A stretch of DNA of 64,000 nucleotides from Micromonospora sp. KC606 (GTDB lineage Bacteria; Actinomycetota; Actinomycetes; Mycobacteriales; Micromonosporaceae), in contig NZ_SMKN01000005.1 in NCBI RefSeq assembly GCF_004348675.1, forward strand, positions 1 through 64,000, in the 5' to 3' direction. Shown here in pieces: positions 8,511 to 17,080 of the stretch; within the stretch, counting starts at the first letter, position 1; each line of letters opens with the position of its first letter. Both the position numbers and the translations under genes were made by a program. A model generated the notes under the pieces. That model did not search any database. It was not told where the DNA came from and saw only the letters and a program-made list of their open reading frames with translations.

Positions 8511-11459
8511 ATGACACGCGACCGTTCACTCGACGTCGCCGTCGTCGGGGTCGCAGGCTGGTTTCCGGGCCGCCGTGACGTGGAGGGTCTCTGGTCCGCC
8601 GTCCGTCGGGGTGAACGGCTCACCACGACGCACAGCCGGGAGGCGCTGCTCGACGCGGGCGTGCCCGCCGATCTCGTCGACGACCCCGACTACGTGCCCG
8701 TCGCCGGTCATCTGCCCGACGCCGACCGCTTCGCGCACACGCTCTTTCGGATCACCACCCGGGACGCGGAGGTGATGGACCCGCAGCACCGACTGATGCT
8801 CCAGGCCGCCTGGGCCGGCCTGGAGGACGCGGCATCGGCCTTCGGCCGGGACGTGCCGGTGACAAGCGTCTTCGCCAGCACCAGTGGCAGCGGCTACCTG
8901 CGAGCCATACTGACCCGGGGGCCGCTCGACCCGGCCCGGCTGGACCAGGCACTGCACGGCAACGAACCGGATTTCATCGCCAGCCTCATCGCCTACAAGC
9001 TAGGCCTCAACGGTGCCGCCATCGCTGTGCAGACCGCGTGCTCGTCCGGTCTGGTGGCGGTTCATCTCGCCGTGCAGGCGTTGCTCAACGGAGAGTGTGA
9101 CCAGGCGGTCGTCGTGGCCGCCGGCATCGGCTATCCGCAGGGTGGTTACCTCTACCTGCCCGGCGGTGTCCTGTCGCGCACCGGGGTCTGCCGGCCCTTC
9201 GACGAGGCGGCGGACGGCGTCGTACCCGGCGCGGGTGTGGCCTGTGTGGTGCTGCGGCGGCTCGCGGACGCGCTCAGCGAGGGGCCGCCGCCGCACGGCG
9301 TGATCGTGGGCAGCGCGGTGAACAACGACGGCGCGGCGAGGGCGGGCTACTTCGCCCCGTCGCTGGGGGGCCAGGAGAACGTCATCCGGGCCGCCTACGC
9401 GGCGGCCGGCATCGACGCGACGCACACCGGTTACCTGGAGACCCACGGCACCGGTACGCCGGTTGGCGACCCGATCGAGTGGTCGGCTGCCTCGACGGCG
9501 TTGTCCGGTCTGGGGGCCGCCCCCGGTGCGGTCGCCGTCGGGGCGCTCAAGGCCAACATCGGCCACACCGACGCCGCCGCCGGCGTCGCGGGGCTCATCA
9601 AGGCGCTCCGCGTCGTGCGGGAGGCCACGGTGCTCCCGGTAGCCGGATTCCGCCGGCTCAACCCGCTGCTGGAGAACGACGGCTCACCCCTGTACGTGCC
9701 ACGGGCACCGGGGCCGTGGACCGGCCCCGGAACGCGCCGGGCGAGCGTCAGCTCGTTCGGCATCGGCGGCACCAACGCCCACGCCGTCATCGAGCAGGCA
9801 CCGGCACCGTCGCGACCGCCACGTCCGTCGTCGGCTCCCCGGTTGCTCGCGCTCTCCGCCATGGACGCCCGGAGCCTGCGCGGTGCGGCCCGGCGGCTGA
9901 GCGAGCACCTGAGCACCACCGAGGTGCCGATCGAGGACGTGGCGCACACCCTGGTGCGCGGGCGTGCCGAGCTTCCGGTCCGGATGGTGACGGTCGCCGA
10001 GGACCGGACCGGTGCCGCGACCGCACTCACCACCGAGCTGGGGCGTGCCGCCGAGCGGACACCAAGCGCCGACCCGGCGCCCCTGGTCTTCCTCTTTCCG
10101 GGGCAGGGCGCCCAGCGACCCGGCATGGCACTGCCCTTCGCGGAGGCGCTACCCGGCTACCGAACCCGGCTACAGCGGTGCGTCGACGCGTTCGGCGAGC
10201 CGATCGCCGACCGGCTGCGTCGGGTCCTGTTCGACCCGTCCACGCCCGCCGACGACCTGCGGGACACGGGTCTCGCCCAGCCCGCCCTCTTCGCGATGGA
10301 GTACGCGCTGGCCCGGACCCTGGTCGACGACCTGGGACTCGTCCCGGCCGCCGTCGCCGGGCACAGCCTCGGCGAGGTCACGGCCGCGTGCGTCGCGGGA
10401 ATGCTCGACGTCGCCACGGCGGCGGCGTTCGTCGCCGCGCGCGCGCAGGCCATGCGGTCGTGTCCGCCCGGCGGCATGCTGTGGCTGGGTTGTGACGAGC
10501 GCACCGCCACGGCACTCGTGGAGAAGTTGGCGCTGCCACTGGAGTTGGCCGCGGTCAACGGCCCGGCCATGTGTGTGGTCGCGGGGCCGTCCGCTGCGGT
10601 GACGGAGCTGCGGACGGCGATCGGCGCCGAGATCCGGTCCGGGGTCTTGCGGACGAGCCACGCCTTCCACAGTGTGCTGATGACACCGGCGGTCCGGACG
10701 CTCGCGACCGCACTGCCGCCCGGTGATCTCCCGCCGAGCCGGCTCGCGCTCGCCTCCGGCTTCACCGGCACGCTGCTTGCGGCGGGTACGCGACTGCCGG
10801 CCGACGCGCTCGTCGAGCAGATCCGCCGCCCCGTGCTCTTCGCCGAGGCGCTCGGCAGTCTGCTCGGGCACTTCGGCCCGGTGACGGCCGTCGAGGTGGG
10901 GCCGGGTGCCGCGTTGACCGCCATGGCGCAGTACTCCGGCATGGCGGCGATCCCGCTCGACGGCCCCCGGGACGGCGTGGCATGCGGGCCCCTCGGCGCC
11001 GTGGGAGCGCTCTGGGTCGAGGGCCATCCTGTCCGGCTGGCCAACCTCACCGGCGGGGGATCAGCGATCCACCTGCCCGGCTACCACTTCGCCGGGGAGA
11101 GATTCCTGGCCCCGGAGCTGGCCGCGCCGGCACCGCTTGACGGCCGGCGCCCGGATCGGCGCCCGGGAGCCGCCCCCGTGGTCCCGATCTCGCCGGAGCC
11201 GGATACGGGGCGGGGCGGGAAGCTCGACCCGGGGGCCCTTCTCCGTGGCCTCTGGTCCGACCTCCTGGGGGCGCAGGACCACCCCGGTACCGCCGACTTC
11301 TTCGACCTCGGCGGCGACTCGATGCTCGTGACCCATCTCGCTCGGGGTATCCGGGCGGCGACCGGTGTCACGTTGCCGCTGCGCGGTCTTCTCGCGGCAC
11401 GGACGCTCGACGGGCACATCGCGCTCCTGACCGAATCACTGAACCGTCGGGTTGATTGA
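8511..11459 (+). CDS. Type I polyketide synthase module, KS-AT-ACP
   Basis: 982 residues. The ketosynthase has TACSSG (Cys177), ETHGTG (His312) and NIGHTD (His352). The acyltransferase has FPGQGAQRPGM, GHSLGE (Ser619) and HAFHS near residue 718; HAFH together with GHSLGE is the usual malonyl-CoA signature. The ACP has LGGDSM with Ser937. There is no KR, DH, ER, TE or docking segment that I can recognise, so the module should add one malonate unit and leave a beta-keto group. The gene is divergent from the A-PCP-C NRPS; with only one module, the chain it extends is presumably an NRPS-bound aminoacyl or dipeptidyl group. The start is set by a strong Shine-Dalgarno. Confidence 0.93.
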   Translation: MTRDRSLDVAVVGVAGWFPGRRDVEGLWSAVRRGERLTTTHSREALLDAGVPADLVDDPDYVPVAGHLPDADRFAHTLFRITTRDAEVMDPQHRLMLQAAWAGLEDAASAFGRDVPVTSVFASTSGSGYLRAILTRGPLDPARLDQALHGNEPDFIASLIAYKLGLNGAAIAVQTACSSGLVAVHLAVQALLNGECDQAVVVAAGIGYPQGGYLYLPGGVLSRTGVCRPFDEAADGVVPGAGVACVVLRRLADALSEGPPPHGVIVGSAVNNDGAARAGYFAPSLGGQENVIRAAYAAAGIDATHTGYLETHGTGTPVGDPIEWSAASTALSGLGAAPGAVAVGALKANIGHTDAAAGVAGLIKALRVVREATVLPVAGFRRLNPLLENDGSPLYVPRAPGPWTGPGTRRASVSSFGIGGTNAHAVIEQAPAPSRPPRPSSAPRLLALSAMDARSLRGAARRLSEHLSTTEVPIEDVAHTLVRGRAELPVRMVTVAEDRTGAATALTTELGRAAERTPSADPAPLVFLFPGQGAQRPGMALPFAEALPGYRTRLQRCVDAFGEPIADRLRRVLFDPSTPADDLRDTGLAQPALFAMEYALARTLVDDLGLVPAAVAGHSLGEVTAACVAGMLDVATAAAFVAARAQAMRSCPPGGMLWLGCDERTATALVEKLALPLELAAVNGPAMCVVAGPSAAVTELRTAIGAEIRSGVLRTSHAFHSVLMTPAVRTLATALPPGDLPPSRLALASGFTGTLLAAGTRLPADALVEQIRRPVLFAEALGSLLGHFGPVTAVEVGPGAALTAMAQYSGMAAIPLDGPRDGVACGPLGAVGALWVEGHPVRLANLTGGGSAIHLPGYHFAGERFLAPELAAPAPLDGRRPDRRPGAAPVVPISPEPDTGRGGKLDPGALLRGLWSDLLGAQDHPGTADFFDLGGDSMLVTHLARGIRAATGVTLPLRGLLAARTLDGHIALLTESLNRRVD

Positions 11460-11513
11460 GGTTAATGGTCCGACTTTCGGTTCCATGGCTGTTCCGAGCG
11501 ATAAGATATTCAC

Positions 11514-11885
11514 ATGGATCTACGTTCTACAGATCAGTGCATCCGTGAGAAGTCCCACGACACGGTGAATGTCTGGTGGCTGGTGAGGCCGGAGGAACTG
11601 CGGGGGGTGACCGAGGGCGGATATCTGGAGTACGTCACCGAGTTCGAGGTCGCCGGTGGCGACATGGTGGAGCCGCACCAGCATCCGTCTGTCGAGTTCT
11701 ACTACGTCCTGCACGGTAGGGGTCGAATGGTGGTCGGTGGCGAGGAGCGCATTGTCGCTCCGGGCGACCTGGTCCACATTCCGTCCGAGGTGGAGCATTC
11801 CCTCGAACCGCTGACCGAACACGACTCGGTGCGTTGCTTCACGTTCGCCATCGCTGACCGGGGCAAGGCCAGCCACTACCGCTGA
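11514..11885 (+). CDS. Cupin-domain protein 1
   Basis: 123 residues forming a single cupin barrel. Motif 1 is EPHQHPSVEFYYVLHG, giving two His and a Glu for metal binding, and motif 2 is PGDLVHIPSEVEHSL with the last His ligand. Small cupins in biosynthetic clusters act as isomerases, epimerases, dioxygenases or cyclases, or simply bind small molecules; the sequence does not decide. It lies 54 bp downstream of the PKS gene in the same direction and is followed by a second cupin, so all three are probably co-transcribed. No clear Shine-Dalgarno precedes the ATG. Confidence 0.8.
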   Translation: MDLRSTDQCIREKSHDTVNVWWLVRPEELRGVTEGGYLEYVTEFEVAGGDMVEPHQHPSVEFYYVLHGRGRMVVGGEERIVAPGDLVHIPSEVEHSLEPLTEHDSVRCFTFAIADRGKASHYR

Positions 11886-11932
11886 GGGCGGCACGATGCC
11901 CGCCCAGACAATGATTGGAAGTAGCCTGCGCC

Positions 11933-12298
11933 ATGGTTGACGAGTCTGCGTTCCCCGCGTGCATCGATCGTTTCCCGACGGAGGAGGACTGGGTGGTCCA
12001 GGGCGACCTGAGGATCCCGGCCCGCAAACTGCCGGCCGACGGCTGCGACGTCGTCTTCGCCACCTATCCCGCCGGCCTGACCCTGACGCCGCACCGCCAC
12101 GACGACCTCGACATCACCGGCGTGGTGACCAGGGGACTGGTACGGCTGACCATCGACGGCGACGAGCGACGGTACGGGCCGGGCGACTGGTTCCACGTGC
12201 CGCCGTCCGTGGAGCATTCGGCCCTCTACGAGCAGGAGACCTCCGAGGTGGAGATCGTCTTCCCGGTCGGCGCAGCCCCGGAGGCCACCCGGCGGTAG
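11933..12298 (+). CDS. Cupin-domain protein 2
   Basis: About 121 residues from the ATG at 11933; a GGAAG lies about 12 nt upstream, and the TTG at 11915 is an alternative. The single cupin fold shows TPHRHDDLDITGVVTRG (two His and an acidic residue) and PGDWFHVPPSVEHSAL (last His). It resembles its upstream neighbour in fold but not closely in sequence, so the pair could form a heteromeric enzyme or act at different steps. It is the last gene of the rightward PKS-cupin-cupin unit, followed by a strong hairpin. Confidence 0.8.
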   Translation: MVDESAFPACIDRFPTEEDWVVQGDLRIPARKLPADGCDVVFATYPAGLTLTPHRHDDLDITGVVTRGLVRLTIDGDERRYGPGDWFHVPPSVEHSALYEQETSEVEIVFPVGAAPEATRR

Positions 12299-12309
12299 CC
12301 GGCGACGCC

Positions 12310-12354
12310 CCGGCTGGTCGTGGTGGCCTCGACCGGACCGTCACGACCAGCCGG
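12310..12354. terminator. Hairpin terminator between convergent operons
   Basis: A perfect 13-bp inverted repeat, with CCGGCTGGTCGTG at 12310-12322 pairing with CACGACCAGCCGG at 12342-12354 across a 19-nt loop. It sits 12 bp after the cupin stop and 38 bp before the end of the leftward PIG-L gene, so it can serve both transcripts. There is no T-tract, as is common in actinomycetes. Confidence 0.75.
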
Positions 12355-12392
12355 AGCCGCTCCCGGCGGCGACGGGTGCCAGCGCGGCAGCC

Positions 12393-13157
12393 CTATCCGA
12401 CGGCCCAAATCAGCTCCCGCTGCATGACACCGGGAAAACCGAGCAGGGCGCCGAGGTGCCGCACCTCGCCCATCGCGCCGACCAGGCTGAGCTGTGAGGC
12501 GTAACAGAGCACCGCGTCGCGTTTGCGCGACCACTGAGCCGCACCGAGGGAGACGCTCCGCGCGACCATCAGGTCACGCTCTTCCCGCAGGGCGCGGCAC
12601 CCGGCGTCCCGGGCCGCCAGCTCCAACGCCAGGGTCTGCGCCGGGGCCGAGACCCAGTCGCCGACCAGCGCGGCGGCGTACGGAAGGTCGGCGTACAGCC
12701 ACGGCGGACGACGGTCCGTCCCGTCCATCACCGCGAGCGCCGCCTCCCGCACTGCGGCATGGTCGGGCTGGTTGATGCCCATCGGCAGCAGCACCTGCAC
12801 GTCCCCGTCCAGGCTTGCGAGCAGCTCCGACAGGTCGTTGAGCGGCCCGCCGGACCGGTACGGGTTGTCGGGGTTGTTCAGGGGCACCTGGTCGGCGCCG
12901 AGTACCGCGCACGCCCGGCGGTCCTCCGCCAGCCGCGTCGTGTATGCCTCCGCCGCCGTGGTGAAGCCACAGTTCCGGTCCCAGTCGGCCACCCGCGCCC
13001 CCGGGTCGGGTCGACCGCCGTGCACGGTCACCACCGCCCTGGGCAGATCGGTCCCGAGCAGGAAGCCGCCGATGGAGAGGGCCGCGTCGTCGAAGTGCGT
13101 GGAGACGACCACGAACCGCCAGCGGCGGTCGATCAGTGGCGACATGGCTCCAGGCAT
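12393..13157 (-). CDS. PIG-L/LmbE-family N-deacetylase
   Basis: 254 residues from the ATG at 13157, chosen because GAAGGG precedes it and the conserved fold starts just after; the frame stays open to 13289. The zinc-binding signature is STHFDDAALS (H21, D23, D24, a variant of the usual HPDD), and GINQPDHAAV supplies the third ligand, H133. The family removes N-acetyl groups from amino-sugar conjugates, as MshB, BshB and the glycopeptide and pseudoglycoside deacetylases do. At the end of the long leftward biosynthetic run, it would fit deprotection of an N-acylated aminosugar or aminocyclitol intermediate. It lies 61 bp after the IMPase-like gene. Confidence 0.82.
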   Translation of the reverse strand: MPGAMSPLIDRRWRFVVVSTHFDDAALSIGGFLLGTDLPRAVVTVHGGRPDPGARVADWDRNCGFTTAAEAYTTRLAEDRRACAVLGADQVPLNNPDNPYRSGGPLNDLSELLASLDGDVQVLLPMGINQPDHAAVREAALAVMDGTDRRPPWLYADLPYAAALVGDWVSAPAQTLALELAARDAGCRALREERDLMVARSVSLGAAQWSRKRDAVLCYASQLSLVGAMGEVRHLGALLGFPGVMQRELIWAVG

Positions 13158-13218
13158 GGCGGTGTCCCTTCGGATGGATCCGTGGTCGGTCTGCGGGCTG
13201 AGTCGAGGACCTCGTGGG

Positions 13219-14019
13219 TCAGCCCGTCGTGTCGAGCAGGCCGTGCAGCGCACGATGCAGGTCGGGCCCACCGGCCAGTACGCCGGCACCGTGCTCCGTG
13301 ACGACCCCGCCCGCCTCCTCGACGATCAGGCGCCCGGCGGACCAGTCCCACCGGGCCAACTCGTCCTCGTAGTAGCCGTCGAGCCGGCCGGCCGCGACCC
13401 AGCAGAGGTCGAGAGCGGAACTGCCCGTGCTGCGCACGTCGCCGACCTGCGGCGCGACGCGCACCAGGGCGGTCGCCTGCCGCTCGCGGCTCGCCGCGGA
13501 GTAGCCGAACTCGGTCGCCACCAACGACCGGGCAAGCGGTACGGGGTCGGTGACCCGGATCGGCCTGTCGTCGAGCCTGCTTCCACCACCGCGTACCCCG
13601 GTGAAGAGCTCACCACGGGTGACGTCCAGCACGACCCCGACAGTGGCGGTCCAGACCCCGCCGAGGTACGCCTCGCAGGCGACGCTCACCGAGATGTGCG
13701 GCACGCCGTGCACGTGATTGACCGTGCCGTCGAGGGGATCCACCACCCAGCGCAGCCCGGTGGCCGGCTCGACGCCGTCGCCTTCCTCACAGAGGAGGCC
13801 GTCCTGCGGGCGTTCGGCGGCGAGCAGGGCGCGGATGGCGGCATCACTGGCGAGGTCGGCCGCGGTGACGTGGTCGGTCGGGGTGGACTTCACCCGAACG
13901 CTGGTTCGGCCGCCGCGCTCCGCGCTGATCGCCGCGCCCGCGCGCCCGGCCAGCCTGGCCCCGAGCGCGAGCAGTTCGGCCGGATCTGCAGCGGGTACCG
14001 ACGAGCTGGCGAGGGTCAT
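13219..14019 (-). CDS. Inositol monophosphatase-family phosphatase
   Basis: 266 residues with the complete metal-binding set: LLCEEGDG (E78/E79), WVVDPLDGT (D94, D97) and a WDWSAG motif near the C-terminus, plus the KSTPTDHVTAAD lead-in. The family dephosphorylates inositol-1-phosphate, histidinol phosphate or related sugar phosphates with Mg2+. Beside a Gfo/Idh dehydrogenase and a DegT aminotransferase, the simplest reading is release of myo-inositol, or a related cyclitol or sugar, from its phosphate. No inositol-1-phosphate synthase is in the window. Its ATG overlaps the GT2 stop by 4 bp. Confidence 0.87.
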   Translation of the reverse strand: MTLASSSVPAADPAELLALGARLAGRAGAAISAERGGRTSVRVKSTPTDHVTAADLASDAAIRALLAAERPQDGLLCEEGDGVEPATGLRWVVDPLDGTVNHVHGVPHISVSVACEAYLGGVWTATVGVVLDVTRGELFTGVRGGGSRLDDRPIRVTDPVPLARSLVATEFGYSAASRERQATALVRVAPQVGDVRSTGSSALDLCWVAAGRLDGYYEDELARWDWSAGRLIVEEAGGVVTEHGAGVLAGGPDLHRALHGLLDTTG

Positions 14020-15170
14020 GGTGTCTCCTCGGCGGCCGGGGCGGTCACCCGTCGGGCGGTGGCCCGGACCTTGGCGGCGTACCTGGCCGACAGGCCGTTG
14101 ATCGTGGGGAGGACGTGACAGCTGGTCGTGCTCGCGTCCTCGTACGGCAGGGCCAGCCCGGCCAGGGGCAGGATCTCCACCGACGCCGCCGACCGCGCGG
14201 CGTCGGCGACCTCGGGATCGACGATGCGATGCCCGCGATCGAGCGGCACGCCCAGAAACAGGGTCGCGGTGTCGGTCGTCACGCGGACCGTGCCGAGCAG
14301 GTCCGCCCCGTCCGGTAGCACGTTCCGTACCTCGGCGAGGTAGTCCAGGTAGAGACCGTTGGCGTCGAGGTCGCTGAAGGCCGCCGCGAGTTCAACGTCG
14401 GGGCCCGGCCACTTGCCGAGGAACTGCCGGTAGGTGACGGCCTCCGTGACGAAGTTCGCGGCACTGTCCCGCACGTGTGGAAGGTGTATGGCATAGACGT
14501 CCGGTCGTAGCACGATCGGCGTGCCGGTGGCCGCGATGCGGTATCCCCACTCAATGTCGTCGACGCCCCATCCGACGAACGACTCGTCGAAATACAGGTC
14601 GTGCTCTCGGACCAACCGGGTCGGCAGCGCCAGGAGGCCGGTCCAGGCGAAGCTCCACGGGATGACGTGCTCGACCTGGAACCGCGGGTCGAGCGGACGG
14701 TCGGCGATTCCGTGCAGCTCGGCCAGACGCTTCCGCCAGATGTCGATCGGCTCCGTGACGACGTGTTCGACATCGCCTTCGTAGTTGTTGCCGTACCCGA
14801 CGACCTGTCCCACCACGCAGGCACTCTGCCCGAAGGCGTAGTGCCTCTCGTAGAGGCGCTGTAGGGCGTCCGGCGGTAGCAGGGTGTCCGCGTCGATGTG
14901 CACGATCACTTCGCCCCGGGCCTGCCGCATCGCGATGTTCCGGGCGCGGGGGATCTCGAACCGCTCGTCGGACATGATGGTCACCAGGTCGACGCGGTCG
15001 AGCACCTCCCGGCACGCGGCGACATAGTCGTCGTCGTACTTCGTCGTGCCTACGACGACCTCGAAGTCCGACCGTGGCATCGTCTGCGAGGCCAGCCCCT
15101 GGAGGGCCAGCCGCAGGTTGTCCAGCCGTCGCTCGTACGGGACGATCAGGCTCAGCTTGGGTCGGCTCAC
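14016..15170 (-). CDS. Family 2 (GT-A) glycosyltransferase
   Basis: 384 residues. It begins LSLIVPYERRLDNLRLALQG, has the DxD motif HIDADTLL (93-95), and a second acidic motif FVGWGVDDIEWG (about 198-209), as in GT2 enzymes with a galactosyltransferase-like C-terminal region. There are no membrane helices, so it should be a soluble transferase using a nucleotide sugar. It is coupled at both ends (4-bp overlaps with the hydrolase upstream and the IMPase-like gene downstream), which places it firmly in the biosynthetic run. Donor and acceptor are unknown. Confidence 0.87.
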   Translation of the reverse strand: MSRPKLSLIVPYERRLDNLRLALQGLASQTMPRSDFEVVVGTTKYDDDYVAACREVLDRVDLVTIMSDERFEIPRARNIAMRQARGEVIVHIDADTLLPPDALQRLYERHYAFGQSACVVGQVVGYGNNYEGDVEHVVTEPIDIWRKRLAELHGIADRPLDPRFQVEHVIPWSFAWTGLLALPTRLVREHDLYFDESFVGWGVDDIEWGYRIAATGTPIVLRPDVYAIHLPHVRDSAANFVTEAVTYRQFLGKWPGPDVELAAAFSDLDANGLYLDYLAEVRNVLPDGADLLGTVRVTTDTATLFLGVPLDRGHRIVDPEVADAARSAASVEILPLAGLALPYEDASTTSCHVLPTINGLSARYAAKVRATARRVTAPAAEETP

Positions 15171-16171
15171 CGGGCGTCCTCCTCACAGCCGGCTCGTCCT
15201 GTCTGGTCGAGCAGTCGGCGCAGCCAGGAGAGCCGGGCGGCCTGCGCCGCGCGGGAGACCTCGGCCTCCGGCACCCACTGGTCGAAGCTGTGGAACGCGC
15301 CGGCCCAGACGTGCAGCTCGGCAGCGACCCCCGCCTGGCAGAGGCGCATCGCGAACGAGATCGCCTCGTCGCGTAACGACTCCACCGCGCCGACGTCGAC
15401 GAATGTCGGCGGAAGGCCGCGCAGGTCGGTGGCGCGAGCGGGCGCCGAGTACGGGGACACCTCGGCGCCACCTCGCCGCTGGCCGAGCAGCGCCTGCCAG
15501 CCGGTCCGGTTCGACCGGGTGTCCCAGAGCCCCACGGACTCCATCTGGCGGGCCGACTCGGTGTCGCAGCGGTCGTCGAGCATCGGGCACTGCAGCATCT
15601 GTCCCAACGGTCGCAGGGTTCCCCGGTCGCGGGCGAGCAGCGACACCCCGGCCGCGAGGCCACCGCCGGCGCTGTTGCCGCTGACGACGACGCGGCGGGG
15701 GTCGACGCGGAGCTGGTCGGCGTGCTCGACGATCCACCGCAGTGCGGCGTGGCAATCCTCGACCGGGACCGGATCGGGATGCTCCGGAGCGAGGCGGTAC
15801 TCGACGGCGAGGACCGACATTCCCAGCGCCGCGGCCCGCCGAAGCTCGCCGTCGAGGTCGCTGCAGCGCGCGTCGCCGGCGACCATCCCGCCACCGTGGA
15901 TGTTGAAGATCGCGGGACGTGGCCCGGCCGCCGCGGTATTACGGCAGACCAGGAGCCTGATCGGCGCGTCGCCGCTGGCCGCCGGCACGTCGTGCCACCG
16001 CACCTCGAAGGCACCGCCACGACTGATCTCGTCGTCGGACATACCGGTCGCCGCGGTACGGGCACGCCGATGGGGGATCGTCTCGAAGGTCAGCGGGGGC
16101 AGGTCGGCGAGGACCGCTCGGAGCGGATCGGCCAGCCGGGCGTCGAACGGGGGAGGGCTACCTGTCGTCAT
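15167..16171 (-). CDS. Alpha/beta hydrolase, hormone-sensitive lipase-like
   Basis: 334 residues from the ATG at 16171, which overlaps the upstream oxygenase gene by 14 bp; an extension of the frame beyond this is out of character in composition. The oxyanion-hole motif is IHGGGMV (92-95), the nucleophile elbow GNSAGG (Ser167), and the C-terminal FVDVGAVES and GAFHSF supply the likely Asp and His. It belongs to the alpha/beta hydrolase-3 (HSL) group, which cleaves esters and acylated small molecules. In the cluster it could remove an acyl group or transfer the assembled chain; this is inference. Confidence 0.85.
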   Translation of the reverse strand: MTTGSPPPFDARLADPLRAVLADLPPLTFETIPHRRARTAATGMSDDEISRGGAFEVRWHDVPAASGDAPIRLLVCRNTAAAGPRPAIFNIHGGGMVAGDARCSDLDGELRRAAALGMSVLAVEYRLAPEHPDPVPVEDCHAALRWIVEHADQLRVDPRRVVVSGNSAGGGLAAGVSLLARDRGTLRPLGQMLQCPMLDDRCDTESARQMESVGLWDTRSNRTGWQALLGQRRGGAEVSPYSAPARATDLRGLPPTFVDVGAVESLRDEAISFAMRLCQAGVAAELHVWAGAFHSFDQWVPEAEVSRAAQAARLSWLRRLLDQTGRAGCEEDAR

Positions 16172-17063
16172 CGTCAGTTCCAGCGTGTCGGGGATGGTGC
16201 AGGTGCAGGCTGCGCAGGAGGCACCGGCGTCGACCGGGTCCGTCGCGGTAGGCGTCGCGCCCGTGCGAGATCCGGGTGTTGTCCATGACGAGCGCCTGAC
16301 CGGCCACGAGATCGATCCGCCGGACGTACCGGCTGCCGATCTGCCGCGCACGGTGCAGGAACTCCGTACCCCGGCCGATGGCGTCGGCGTCGCCACCGGG
16401 CGGCACCGCCCAGCGGTCGGTCGCGTCGACGCAGTAGCGGCAGACCAACTGGCCCTCGTGCACGGTGAACGCCGGGGTCTCCCTGGTCTCCGAGGAGCCG
16501 TTGAAGGTGGCCCGGCGGACGAGGACGCCACGCGCCGTCAGGGCCCGAGCCGCCTCCGGGTCGGCGTCGAGGAGCTCGGTGAAGGCGCCGTGCGCGTTGA
16601 ACAGGGTTGTCGTGCCGCCGTCGACCCCCTGGGACTGGCAGAGCAGGATGGCCGACCTCACCTCGCCGATCTCCTGCAGGGTGCCGTCGCAGTGCAGTTC
16701 CTGCCCGACGGTCGTCTCGAAGTGCGGGTGCTGGTCGGTCGAGGCTGCCCCGTCGGCGGGGGCACCGATCCGGGACACGGCGGACGAGGCGTAGCCACCC
16801 CTGGTGTACAGCGGCGGAACGAACGGCTCACCCAGGCCCAGTCCGGCCGCCAGGCGCTCGACCGTCCGCTCCGTCCAGGGCCCCGACGGGAACTGGGCGA
16901 GTGCGAAACCGTGGCGGCGGTACCGCCGGACGATCTCCGCGAGGGTCGCCGCCGAGATCGGATCGGGGTCGGCCGGTACCGGGACGGTCGGGACGGCGTC
17001 GAAGGTGATCGGCTGCGCGGCCGCACCGGCGCGCAACGCCTCCAGCCGGGTCAGTATGGGCAT
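16158..17063 (-). CDS. TauD/TfdA-like Fe(II)/2-oxoglutarate oxygenase
   Basis: 301 residues from the ATG at 17063, fixed by a GGAGGGAG Shine-Dalgarno. The facial triad is visible as ELHCDGT (H124, D126) and NTRISHGRD (H267), followed by a DGPGRRR segment carrying the 2-oxoglutarate Arg. The length fits the clavaminate synthase/TauD fold. It lies between the nucleoside phosphorylase and the hydrolase in the leftward run. Members of this superfamily hydroxylate free or carrier-bound amino acids; in liposidomycin/muraymycin-type pathways a relative oxidises UMP to uridine-5'-aldehyde. Which applies here cannot be read from the sequence. Confidence 0.87.
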   Translation of the reverse strand: MPILTRLEALRAGAAAQPITFDAVPTVPVPADPDPISAATLAEIVRRYRRHGFALAQFPSGPWTERTVERLAAGLGLGEPFVPPLYTRGGYASSAVSRIGAPADGAASTDQHPHFETTVGQELHCDGTLQEIGEVRSAILLCQSQGVDGGTTTLFNAHGAFTELLDADPEAARALTARGVLVRRATFNGSSETRETPAFTVHEGQLVCRYCVDATDRWAVPPGGDADAIGRGTEFLHRARQIGSRYVRRIDLVAGQALVMDNTRISHGRDAYRDGPGRRRCLLRSLHLHHPRHAGTDDDDR

Positions 17064-17080
17064 GCGACGTCTCCCTCCGC